13,130 nucleotides of DNA. Origin: Actinomycetota bacterium (GTDB taxonomy: Bacteria > Actinomycetota > Humimicrobiia > Humimicrobiales > Humimicrobiaceae). Below the pieces are notes generated by a model. It made no database searches. It was given only the letters and a program-made list of their open reading frames with translations, and was not told where the DNA came from. Both the position numbers and the translations under genes were made by a program. Shown piece after piece: positions 1-6,437 of the stretch. How positions within the stretch are numbered: position 1 is the first letter of the stretch; each line of letters begins with the position of its first letter. The stretch is taken from assembly GCA_028696435.1 (NCBI GenBank), contig JAQVHC010000031.1, positions 1-13,130 on the forward strand. Direction: 5' to 3'.

Positions 1-96
1 GGTACCCTCCCATAGATGAGGTGCGTGAGAGATTAATATCTTCTCCTTCTCTGTTATTTTTTCTTCTGTTTCTTTTTCTATTGTTTTTTCTGTCAT
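1..96 (-). CDS. rnfD: RnfD, N-terminal fragment (cut by window edge)
   Basis: RnfD is a membrane subunit of the Rnf complex, which couples electron transfer between ferredoxin and NAD+ to ion pumping; it normally carries a covalently bound FMN. Only the first 32 codons are here. After an unusual stretch of about 19 residues made almost only of Lys, Glu, Thr and Ile comes ILISHAPHLWEGT, which resembles the conserved RnfD start of the type LLVSSSPHIRSGDS. The gene follows rnfC in the same direction, the usual order (rnfC, D, G, E, A, B). ATG at 96 is the only ATG in this frame after an upstream stop. Its ribosome site is weak, but a nine-codon frame with a better site ends five bases before it. 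The identity rests on a short match plus gene order, so it is likely rather than proven. Confidence 0.75.
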   Translation of the reverse strand, partial: MTEKTIEKETEEKITEKEKILISHAPHLWEGT

Positions 97-199
97 TTTT
101 TCTATCGCTTTTCCGCTATTTCTTTTTTCATTGTTTTCCTGTTATTCTCTCTTCTATTGTTTTTCTACCATTTCTTTTTCTATTGTTACACTGTTATTT
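97..199 (-). repeat. Purine-rich degenerate repeat between rnfC and rnfD
   Basis: On the coding (minus) strand this spacer is nearly all A and G, built of variants of CAATAGAAAAAGAAA. A 17-base unit is exact at 171-187 and again at 69-85 inside rnfD; the offset of 102 bases is a multiple of three, so both copies read T-I-E-K-E in the rnfD frame. Two stop codons in that frame, TAG and TAA, separate the copies. A nine-codon frame (MKKEIAEKR, 131 to 102) begins after AACAGGAAAACA, a plausible ribosome site, and stops five bases before the rnfD ATG. The pattern looks like slippage or duplication of the start of rnfD. Confidence 0.6.
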
Positions 200-1567
200 T
201 TATTTATCTGCTTTCTTTCTGGCAAGTACACTTTTACCAGTTTTTATATATCCTACAATTGGAATATTCGCCGGACAAACGTAGGCACAGGAACCACATT
301 CAATACAATTGTCAATATAATATTCCCTGCAATTTTCAAAATTTCCCCTCTTTACATATCTGGCAAACATAAGAGGCATAAGATTCATCGGACATGCATT
401 AACACATCTACCGCAATTTATACAATTCTGTTCATCCTGAATTCTTCTTTTCATCACCAGAACACAGTTTGTCCCTTTAGTTATTGGAAAATCTATATCT
501 ACAATAGAAAGGCCCATCATAGGTCCACCTGCGATCACGCTATTTATTTCACCTCTAAATCCTCCACATTTTTCAATAAGCGAATTTATGGACATACCGA
601 GTCTTACCTGTAAATTTTTTGGATTTATAACATTACCGGTTACTGTTACTACCCTGTCTATAAGCGGTTTACCCTCAATTACCGCATCATATATTGCTTT
701 CGAAGTTGCGACATTATTCACTATAACTCCGACATCCATTGGGAGGCCACCCATTGGAACAGTCCTGCCTGTTACAGTTTTGATCAATGACTTCTCTGCC
801 CCCATGGGGTACCTTGATTTTAGTGAGACTATTTTAAACAAATTACTAAAATCCATCATTACTATAAGTTCCTGAAGCTTATTTATAGCATCTCTTTTAT
901 TATCTTCTATCGCTATGTATATATTCTGCGGGGAAAGTATGTTGTTTATAATATAAAGCCCTATCAAAATTTCCCTGCCATTTTCAAGCATGAGCCTATG
1001 GTCCGAAGTTATAAAAGGCTCACACTCGCACCCATTAAGAATAACAGTATCAATTTTTTTATCCGGTGGTGGATTAAGTTTCACATGGGTTGGAAATGTC
1101 GCTCCTCCAAGACCAACGATTCCAGCCTCTCTTATCATGTCGAGTATTTCCTTTTTATCCAGGGATTCAATTATTCTTTTCAAACTGTTAAAGTCTTCTG
1201 ATTTATGCATGTCAAATAATTCAGCCAACTCAACCCATGAATCTTTCCCATCAGATTCTATTACAGCAGCATCTATTAATCCACTTGTTACCGGATTTAC
1301 CAGTTTTATAATTTTGTCGACTTTCCCTGAAATTGGAGAATGAATAGGACTGGAAACATAGCTATCAGAATCTGCTATTTTCTGACCTGTTTTGACCAAA
1401 TCTCCTCTATCAATTATAAACTCACAGGGAGCACCGGTACTCTGTTGAACAGGAATGGTTACTTTTTGTGGTGGAGGAAGAACTTCAATAAATTTTTTAG
1501 CAGTGACTTTATTCTCCGGTAGTGATAAACCCTTAAATGCACTTTTCTTTCTAATAACAATTTCCAT
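200..1567 (-). CDS. rnfC: Ion-translocating oxidoreductase complex subunit RnfC
   Basis: RnfC is the peripheral, NAD(H)-side subunit of the Rnf complex and carries two [4Fe-4S] clusters and FMN. In this 455-residue protein the N-terminal barrel-sandwich part is followed by the glycine-rich GLGGATFPTHVK (152-163) and NGCECEP (178-184), both typical of RnfC and related Complex I 51-kDa-like folds. Near the C-terminus are two ferredoxin-type motifs, Cys382/385/388/392 and Cys421/424/427/431, each ending in CP. The protein stops soon after the second cluster and lacks the long Ala/Lys-rich tail of gammaproteobacterial RnfC, as in many anaerobes. The usual N-terminal GGIHP is here FKGLSLPENK. ATG at 1567 fits the family start, but no strong ribosome site precedes it. 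apbE ends 54 bases upstream and rnfD follows, so the three genes are probably one operon. Confidence 0.95.
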   Translation of the reverse strand: MEIVIRKKSAFKGLSLPENKVTAKKFIEVLPPPQKVTIPVQQSTGAPCEFIIDRGDLVKTGQKIADSDSYVSSPIHSPISGKVDKIIKLVNPVTSGLIDAAVIESDGKDSWVELAELFDMHKSEDFNSLKRIIESLDKKEILDMIREAGIVGLGGATFPTHVKLNPPPDKKIDTVILNGCECEPFITSDHRLMLENGREILIGLYIINNILSPQNIYIAIEDNKRDAINKLQELIVMMDFSNLFKIVSLKSRYPMGAEKSLIKTVTGRTVPMGGLPMDVGVIVNNVATSKAIYDAVIEGKPLIDRVVTVTGNVINPKNLQVRLGMSINSLIEKCGGFRGEINSVIAGGPMMGLSIVDIDFPITKGTNCVLVMKRRIQDEQNCINCGRCVNACPMNLMPLMFARYVKRGNFENCREYYIDNCIECGSCAYVCPANIPIVGYIKTGKSVLARKKADK

Positions 1568-1621
1568 ATTATACTTATCTATGCTTATTTTAAATTTAAA
1601 AAAGTAAAACCAGAAAGTATT

Positions 1622-2665
1622 TTACCTTATATATTCTGAAATGCCAGAAGATTTATAAATTTTTCCTTCAGAATCAATTATAAAAGCTTCAACATTATCA
1701 AGAGATTCAACCAGTTTCATTCCATCATCAGGCCCCATTACAAAGACAGAAGTAGCCAGAACATCGGCATCCGTACAATTATCTGCTATTATTGTTACAC
1801 TTTTACACTTATCTGCAGAGTATCCGGTTCTCGGGTCATTTATATGGTGCACCTTCTTCTCAAGGTCGTAATAACGATGATAGCCCCCTGAAGTTGTTAC
1901 AGCCTTATCTGAAACCAGAAATACAGTGACCGGCTCAGTACTGGATTCTTTAGCACTTTCCTCTGTGTCCTCATCAGGACTTTCCAGCTCAACTGTCCAT
2001 TTCTCGCCATCTGGCTTTATTCCCATTGCATATAAATCTCCCCCGGCATTAACAAGGCAGCTATCTATTCCATGCTCTTTTATTTTTTCAACTGCCCTAT
2101 CAACTGCATATCCTTTGGCAATGCCTCCAAATGTTATAGCCATTCCTTCTTTTTTGAATTCAATTCTATTATCTTTTATATCAATTTTGTCAGAGCCAAC
2201 TAACTCAAGTGTCTCTTTTATTTTTTGTGCCTGGACTTCTTCGCTCTCCTTCCACAACCCTGCGCTCCACAGATCGAGCAGAGGCTGGACAGTTATGTCA
2301 AAACAACCATCAGTAATATTATAATAGTCGACTGATGTCTTTATCAGCTCCATAAACTCTGGTGAGGGGTTTTCAATATACCCGTTCTTATTTAAAAACG
2401 AAGCTTCGCTCTTTTCATCATAAATTGAAGCTATATTCTCAATCTTTTCTATTTCTTCAAATGCTGCACTTATAGCATTACCTGCTGTTTCCTCATCCGA
2501 ATACACAGTTATTGTGACATATGTTCCCATCATTTCTCTGGTTTCTTCAAATTTATCAATGGTCCTGAACTTACATGAACTAATAGATAAGAGCATTAAA
2601 ATAACTGCAAAAAAAATGCCTGCTATGACAACCACCTTTATTTTTTTAAAAAAAGCTTTACTCAT
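1622..2665 (-). CDS. apbE: FAD:protein FMN transferase, lipoprotein type
   Basis: ApbE uses FAD and Mg2+ to attach FMN to a Ser/Thr of target proteins, including RnfD and RnfG, outside the cytoplasmic membrane. The 347-residue product starts with a basic/hydrophobic signal (residues 7-30) ending in I-S-S-C, a lipobox with Cys31 as the likely lipidated residue. Family motifs follow: MMGTYV (45-50), TDGCFDITVQPLLDLW (118-133), FGGIAKGYAVDRAV (179-192), NAGGD (206-210), and DADVLATSVFVMG (299-311), whose Asp and Thr residues are expected Mg2+ ligands. A Glu/Ser-rich insert sits at 231-245. The start is well supported: GGAGAGGGGGAAG lies just before the ATG. Its position directly upstream of rnfC says its targets are the Rnf flavoproteins. 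Confidence 0.95.
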   Translation of the reverse strand: MSKAFFKKIKVVVIAGIFFAVILMLLSISSCKFRTIDKFEETREMMGTYVTITVYSDEETAGNAISAAFEEIEKIENIASIYDEKSEASFLNKNGYIENPSPEFMELIKTSVDYYNITDGCFDITVQPLLDLWSAGLWKESEEVQAQKIKETLELVGSDKIDIKDNRIEFKKEGMAITFGGIAKGYAVDRAVEKIKEHGIDSCLVNAGGDLYAMGIKPDGEKWTVELESPDEDTEESAKESSTEPVTVFLVSDKAVTTSGGYHRYYDLEKKVHHINDPRTGYSADKCKSVTIIADNCTDADVLATSVFVMGPDDGMKLVESLDNVEAFIIDSEGKIYKSSGISEYIR

Positions 2666-2893
2666 ACTTCCCCCTCTCCAAAAAAATTATTAACTATTAT
2701 TTTTTATTATTTTTATCATTATCTTCTTTATCTTCTGTCGTTACGATATATTTCTGGTATATAATCCTTATTATTATATTCTCTTTCTATTCTAATTCTA
2801 TTATTTTCTATTCCTGCATTATTTTCTATTTATTACTAATAGATTATTGTCTGTTATGTTTCTTTTTTAATTACTTCTGTCTCTTCCTATAAT
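2666..2893. repeat. Low-complexity spacer with direct repeats
   Basis: This gap between apbE and the SAF oxidoreductase holds no plausible gene. It is pyrimidine-rich on the plus strand, so purine-rich on the transcribed strand. ATTATTTTCTATT occurs exactly at 2800-2812 and 2818-2830 (period 18), with weaker copies around. A six-base inverted repeat TCTATT/AATAGA lies near 2826-2844 but has no T-run after it, so I do not call a terminator. The apbE promoter should lie here, but I see no convincing -35/-10 pair. Confidence 0.5.
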
Positions 2894-4261
2894 TTATCCT
2901 ATCAATTTATCCTGCAGCCTTCTTAACTCTAATACCTGTGAATCTCTGGCAGGCTGCACGTCATTATATTTTATTGGCTGATCTTTTTCTATATCTTTTT
3001 TTAAAATACACCCCTCTGAAATTCCGATAGGCAGAAGGTTTTCTTTTTTAGCCTTTGCATATTCATCAATAAGCCCGTAAACTGTATATTTTCCTATACC
3101 ATCAATTATATCTCCAGCTCTTAAATCTTTTTTGGCAATGGTTATAACCTCTGAAACCATACCACGATCAGGAGCAATCGTTGGCTCACCATAAAAGTAT
3201 GCCAGTGCAATTGAAAGCGGGGTTTCAATGCTGATCAGGTGGTAGGGTTTGTGAAGAAGGTAATAAGGGCCTTCACCAAGCATAAGGTATTTTAGATCAG
3301 CTCTTATCATTTTATTTGACGTGGAATAAACAAGAAAAACACCGGGAGCAGCATCGCCTATCGCAAAATCTACCACCCCTTTTCTGGACAATATGCCGCC
3401 TTCGCTTTTTAATCTAAACACATTTACTAAATCTTTTATATCAGCTTTTGGACCATGCATCCCCCTGCAATCAGGTACCAGGCCTGTTGAATTAGAAAGA
3501 CATGCCATCTCTACCATTGAATTTGTACCATCTACAAATGATGTCATCATAGTGGGACTTGAACCTTTACTTTCTGCATAATCTTTAAGTGTAGCTGGAT
3601 TTGCATAATGGTCCAGCGGGTTATTCTTCCCTTTTCCAGCAGCAATAATCTCGAGACCGAGTGTATCTGCAAAGTTATATAATTCTTTTAGTGCAGCAGG
3701 CTCATCACCTGCTGAAACTGTATAAACCACCCCAGCATCATCGGCCATTTTTTTTAGTATTGGTCCAACTGTTGCATCTGCTTCCACGTTCAGGGTTACT
3801 ATGTGTTTTCGGTTTAATATAGCGTTCCAGGCTATAAATGCGCCTGCTTCCGGGCTTCCTGTTGCATCAACAATAACATCAATATCATTAAGGACAAAAA
3901 GCATTGAGAGATTATCCCCGACAATTATTTTTTTCTCACAGACTAACCGGTTTAATACCTCTACTGCTTCTTTATCCAGTTTATTATCTTTAAGAATTAT
4001 CTGGTTTTTATTTTTATTTTTAGAATTTAACTTACACCCGGCTCCAACAACCATAAATTCACTATCATCTATTTCCAGTTCTTTTAGAGTGTTTATTAAT
4101 CTATTAACGTTTCTGTTTACTACTGCAACAATCTGCATGCCCGCAAGTTCTCTTAGCTGTGATATAAGTCCACTGCCCATCTGGCCTGTTCCAGCAAGAG
4201 CAATTTTTATATATTTTCCTTCTTTTTGGAGATTTCTTAACTTTTTACCGAGTTCTAACAT
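2894..4261 (-). CDS. NAD(P)-binding oxidoreductase with C-terminal SAF domain (COG4091-like)
   Basis: The protein has a Rossmann fold with GTGQMGSG (24-31 from the chosen start), a central VDATGSPEAGAFIAWNAI segment typical of homoserine dehydrogenase-like NAD-binding domains, a catalytic middle region, and a C-terminal SAF domain (about 380-435; RAGDIIDGIGKYTVYG through ILKKDI). This architecture matches the family usually labelled 'predicted homoserine dehydrogenase', whose true substrate is generally unknown. It is probably not the threonine-pathway enzyme: no ACT domain is seen and no threonine or methionine gene lies nearby. A sugar-acid or branched-sugar role is possible because SAF domains also occur in sugar-acid dehydratases, but that is inference. 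GTG at 4267 could start it; ATG at 4261 is preferred because AAGAAG lies six bases before it. Candidate operator and terminator sequences lie upstream. Confidence 0.8.
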   Translation of the reverse strand: MLELGKKLRNLQKEGKYIKIALAGTGQMGSGLISQLRELAGMQIVAVVNRNVNRLINTLKELEIDDSEFMVVGAGCKLNSKNKNKNQIILKDNKLDKEAVEVLNRLVCEKKIIVGDNLSMLFVLNDIDVIVDATGSPEAGAFIAWNAILNRKHIVTLNVEADATVGPILKKMADDAGVVYTVSAGDEPAALKELYNFADTLGLEIIAAGKGKNNPLDHYANPATLKDYAESKGSSPTMMTSFVDGTNSMVEMACLSNSTGLVPDCRGMHGPKADIKDLVNVFRLKSEGGILSRKGVVDFAIGDAAPGVFLVYSTSNKMIRADLKYLMLGEGPYYLLHKPYHLISIETPLSIALAYFYGEPTIAPDRGMVSEVITIAKKDLRAGDIIDGIGKYTVYGLIDEYAKAKKENLLPIGISEGCILKKDIEKDQPIKYNDVQPARDSQVLELRRLQDKLIG

Positions 4262-4281
4262 AAACACTTCTTAAATCTTAT

Positions 4282-4294
4282 AGACCTTAGGTCT
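4282..4294. promoter_or_regulatory. 13-bp palindrome before the SAF oxidoreductase gene
   Basis: AGACCTTAGGTCT has perfect six-base arms around one base. It sits about 20 bases upstream of the chosen ATG at 4261, inside the expected 5' leader or promoter, where a repressor site would be plausible. No regulator gene is adjacent. Confidence 0.35.
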
Positions 4295-4337
4295 TAAATA
4301 TAAATCTCATGTATACCAGTGCATCCAGTACTTACTT

Positions 4338-4363
4338 AAAAAAACCACTTGATAAAATATCAA
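4338..4363 (-). terminator. Candidate Rho-independent terminator after the exported-protein gene
   Basis: On the minus strand TTGATA-TTT-TATCAA (perfect six-base arms; two more G-U pairs possible) is followed after GTGG by seven T residues. It lies between the gene ending at 4492 and the start of the SAF oxidoreductase. The stem is AT-rich and the loop is only three bases, so strength is uncertain. Confidence 0.45.
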
Positions 4364-4391
4364 ACCATTAAAAAAATCTCAAACTTTTATA

Positions 4392-4440
4392 TTATAGGTA
4401 TATAGCTATGCCAGAAGCCACTACCTTAATATACCTATAA
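4392..4440. repeat. Perfect 12-bp inverted repeat with 25-base spacer
   Basis: TTATAGGTATAT at 4392-4403 is matched exactly by ATATACCTATAA at 4429-4440. Transcribed from either strand this would form a strong hairpin with a 25-base loop. It lies 52 bases after the stop of the exported-protein gene. No T-run follows directly on either strand, so it could be an mRNA 3'-end stabiliser, a weak terminator or a protein site. Confidence 0.55.
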
Positions 4441-4491
4441 ATATAATTAAAACATCCACCAGATCCTGTAACTTTTTCAATAACTCTGCTT

Positions 4492-5778
4492 TTACTCAAA
4501 CGACATAGATTGTAACATAAAATTAAATAATCTATCAGAAAAATCTCTGTAATATACATCGGAAATTTTAACAGGTAAATAGAGCAAGTCATTTTTTTCA
4601 ATAAAAGCAAAGTCTATATACCAGCTTTTATCACTATCCGAAGACAGATAATGGTAGCTTATCTTATCATAATTAATACCATTAATTTCTATAGTACTTT
4701 CTTCTGTTTTAATTTCTATATTATCAGTTAAGTCAATTACTTCTTCTAACACTCTTTTGGAAAATTGATGATATTTTTCTCTTGATGGATAGTATCCTTT
4801 CCTTAAAACATTTATATTAACAGTTGCATTCACATCTTCTGATAGTGATAGTGGTCTAAAAATTACCTCCAGACCTCTATCTGACTCTTCCTCCTTATAA
4901 TCCCAGCCGTCAGGATATGATATAGAAAAATTAAATTTTTCCGTTTTATATATATTATTATCATCAAAAGTAGCGTCCGGAATATCTTTTTTTATAATGT
5001 TAAAATAATAACTATCTTCCAGAACACTATTATGATATACCTCTATTTTATAACTACCAATCGGCCACAGCAGATCATTGGCTATTTTAAATGTGATATA
5101 TCCGGGCGTGTAATTATTTTTATCAATATTAAACTCTTCTTCATCAATCAGTTCATTTTCACTTTTATACCATTTTATACCTACAGCTTCACCGGCAATA
5201 CGATAATTCAATCCCACCATAGCATAGATTACATCGTCAGGGTAAAAATTTTTAGTAACATCCGAAGGCTGGCCTGACTCATCTATCCTGCGGGATAGGA
5301 TTACACCGGTTATTTTCATTAAAGGTACTTCTATAATAAAATCGGCACTTTTTATTAACTGTTCATTATAATAAAAATCAACTCTGTAATTTCCCGGCTC
5401 TCCTATAATTTCTGAATCACCGGGCCGTGTAAGACAATTTGAAAGGTAGTCTTCAAGATAACCCCACCTATTTCCAGAAAATTTTCCTGTAGATTCTGCA
5501 ATTATTTCTCCTGTATCTTCATATGTCCATATAAACTTCCATGAGTCTTTTGTTTTAACCCCTGATACCTCAATAACTACAAAAATCTCATCTTCTTCAA
5601 GACTAAAACTATCTTTTATTTCCAGGGGAGCATGGGTGGCTCCATCTATTTCTCCGCATATAGTTAATTCACCAAAAACAGTTTCTTTTGTACAGGAAAA
5701 ACTCAAGCCAGATACAAACATTACAAAAATGGAGGTAAATAGAATTACCGATATTTTAAATGATTTTCGGTTATTCAT
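4492..5778 (-). CDS. Exported, probably lipid-anchored protein with two related domains and a PsbP-like C-terminus
   Basis: No function can be assigned. The 428-residue protein begins with a clear export signal (basic start, hydrophobic 9-25) and Cys29 in LSFSC, an imperfect lipobox, so lipid anchoring is likely but not certain. Two domains of about 110-120 residues (about 33-150 and 155-268) look like copies: each has a strand with an aromatic-rich W-K-F/I-K-W-Y core and ends with G-N/S-Y-R/K-V/I-D/E-F/V-Y, then a basic or polar strand leading to F-I-I-E-V or F-N-I-I. They resemble Ig-like beta-sandwiches. The third part (277-428) starts YKTEKFNFSISYPDGWDYKEE, typical of PsbP-like domains in bacterial secreted proteins. 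A role at the cell surface in ligand or glycan binding is guesswork. The start has a weak GGAAA ribosome site. Confidence 0.8.
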   Translation of the reverse strand: MNNRKSFKISVILFTSIFVMFVSGLSFSCTKETVFGELTICGEIDGATHAPLEIKDSFSLEEDEIFVVIEVSGVKTKDSWKFIWTYEDTGEIIAESTGKFSGNRWGYLEDYLSNCLTRPGDSEIIGEPGNYRVDFYYNEQLIKSADFIIEVPLMKITGVILSRRIDESGQPSDVTKNFYPDDVIYAMVGLNYRIAGEAVGIKWYKSENELIDEEEFNIDKNNYTPGYITFKIANDLLWPIGSYKIEVYHNSVLEDSYYFNIIKKDIPDATFDDNNIYKTEKFNFSISYPDGWDYKEEESDRGLEVIFRPLSLSEDVNATVNINVLRKGYYPSREKYHQFSKRVLEEVIDLTDNIEIKTEESTIEINGINYDKISYHYLSSDSDKSWYIDFAFIEKNDLLYLPVKISDVYYRDFSDRLFNFMLQSMSFE

Positions 5779-5830
5779 TTTCCAGTTCTAGATTTTTTCT
5801 CTGCAAATAAATAAACAGGGAATCAGTGTA

Positions 5831-5868
5831 AAAATAACCAGAAGTCGATATATCCCTGGTCCCTGGTT
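5831..5868 (-). terminator. Weak candidate terminator between cupin and exported-protein genes
   Basis: Read on the minus strand, AACCAG (5868-5863) can pair with CTGGTT (5841-5836), followed by ATTTTTA. The 21-base loop is long and the stem short. CCCTGGT is also directly repeated within it. It lies about 35 bases after the cupin stop, where a terminator would be expected. Confidence 0.3.
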
Positions 5869-5902
5869 TTCATAATAACTATTTTTTTATTTATTTTATT
5901 TA

Positions 5903-6247
5903 CTAAGAATGCCCTTTATTAGGCACTACACAGATCATCCTCATGCCATTTTCCCCTGCTATAAGCTGGTGCGACTCGAGTGGTTCTATATAAATAAAAT
6001 CATCCTTTTCGATACCAATCTTATGGTTATCCTTTAAAACATACCCCCCACCTTCAATAATATATATCTCATGTTCCCATTCATGTCTGTGCTCTGGAGT
6101 ATGCCCACCAGGCTTTATTTCAAAAAGCCTCATTGCAAAATTTGGCGCACCGTCCTTTGCTGTTATCATTGGATAAAGTCTTACACCTTTAGATTCGCTA
6201 TCATCTTTGATAATAGGATTAAAATCCTCTTTCTTTTTTATAATCAT
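5903..6247 (-). CDS. Single-domain cupin, TM1459-like
   Basis: At 114 residues this matches the length and sequence style of Thermotoga maritima TM1459, a small Mn-binding cupin: both share a segment of the form DAPNF-x-MRLF near the middle and a W-E-H-E-I stretch. Motif 1 is PGGHTPEHRHEWEHEIYIIEG (46-66), with metal ligands His53, His55 and Glu60. Motif 2 is EPLESHQL (88-95), with the fourth ligand His93. TM1459 has been reported to cleave alkenes oxidatively in vitro, but the natural substrate is unknown, and here too. AGGGAGC just before ATG 6247 supports the start. It probably has its own promoter, since a strong terminator lies only 47 bases upstream. Confidence 0.9.
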   Translation of the reverse strand: MIIKKKEDFNPIIKDDSESKGVRLYPMITAKDGAPNFAMRLFEIKPGGHTPEHRHEWEHEIYIIEGGGYVLKDNHKIGIEKDDFIYIEPLESHQLIAGENGMRMICVVPNKGHS

Positions 6248-6274
6248 CTTTGCTCCCTGTATAATGTTGATTTT

Positions 6275-6289
6275 CAGAATTACTCTGAT
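6275..6289. promoter_or_regulatory. TCAGA/TCTGA inverted repeat before the cupin gene
   Basis: TCAGA-ATTAC-TCTGA lies between the GH130 terminator and the cupin start, the only room for a cupin promoter. The arms are short (five bases), so it is a weak operator candidate. Confidence 0.2.
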
Positions 6290-6293
6290 TTTT

Positions 6294-6337
6294 AAAAATA
6301 AAAAAATAACCCATTAGATTTTATAATTTAATGGATT
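6294..6337 (-). terminator. Rho-independent terminator after GH130
   Basis: On the minus strand AATCCATTA pairs with TAATGGGTT (nine pairs, one G-U) around a 12-base loop, followed directly by ATTTTTTTATTTTT. It sits about 100 bases after the GH130 stop and is the clearest terminator in the window. The reverse strand has no T-run, so it acts on minus-strand transcripts only. Confidence 0.75.
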
Positions 6338-6437
6338 AAAAAACTATCAGAATATTTAACTATTATAATATTAAGTTTTATAACAAAATTTTTGAATTTC
6401 AGTATATAAATACATAATAATGTCAGAGTCTTACCTG

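Noticed and set aside
97..187. CRISPR-like repeat array
   Set aside because: Repeats are degenerate, purine-rich, irregularly spaced and partly coding; there are no unique spacers or cas genes.
21..284. Plus-strand frame rich in Phe and Leu, looking like a membrane peptide
   Set aside because: It is the complement of the purine-rich rnfC-rnfD spacer and the rnfD start; composition alone produces it, and no ribosome site is present.
131..613. Plus-strand frame of 160 codons
   Set aside because: It overlaps the well-supported rnfC cysteine motifs on the other strand and has no recognisable protein pattern.
2894..4267. True homoserine dehydrogenase of threonine synthesis
   Set aside because: It has a SAF rather than an ACT domain, and no threonine or methionine genes are nearby.
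4392..4610. Minus-strand 72-codon frame overlapping the end of the exported-protein gene
   Set aside because: It overlaps the 3' end of a better gene in another frame and runs through the 12-bp inverted repeat; no family features.
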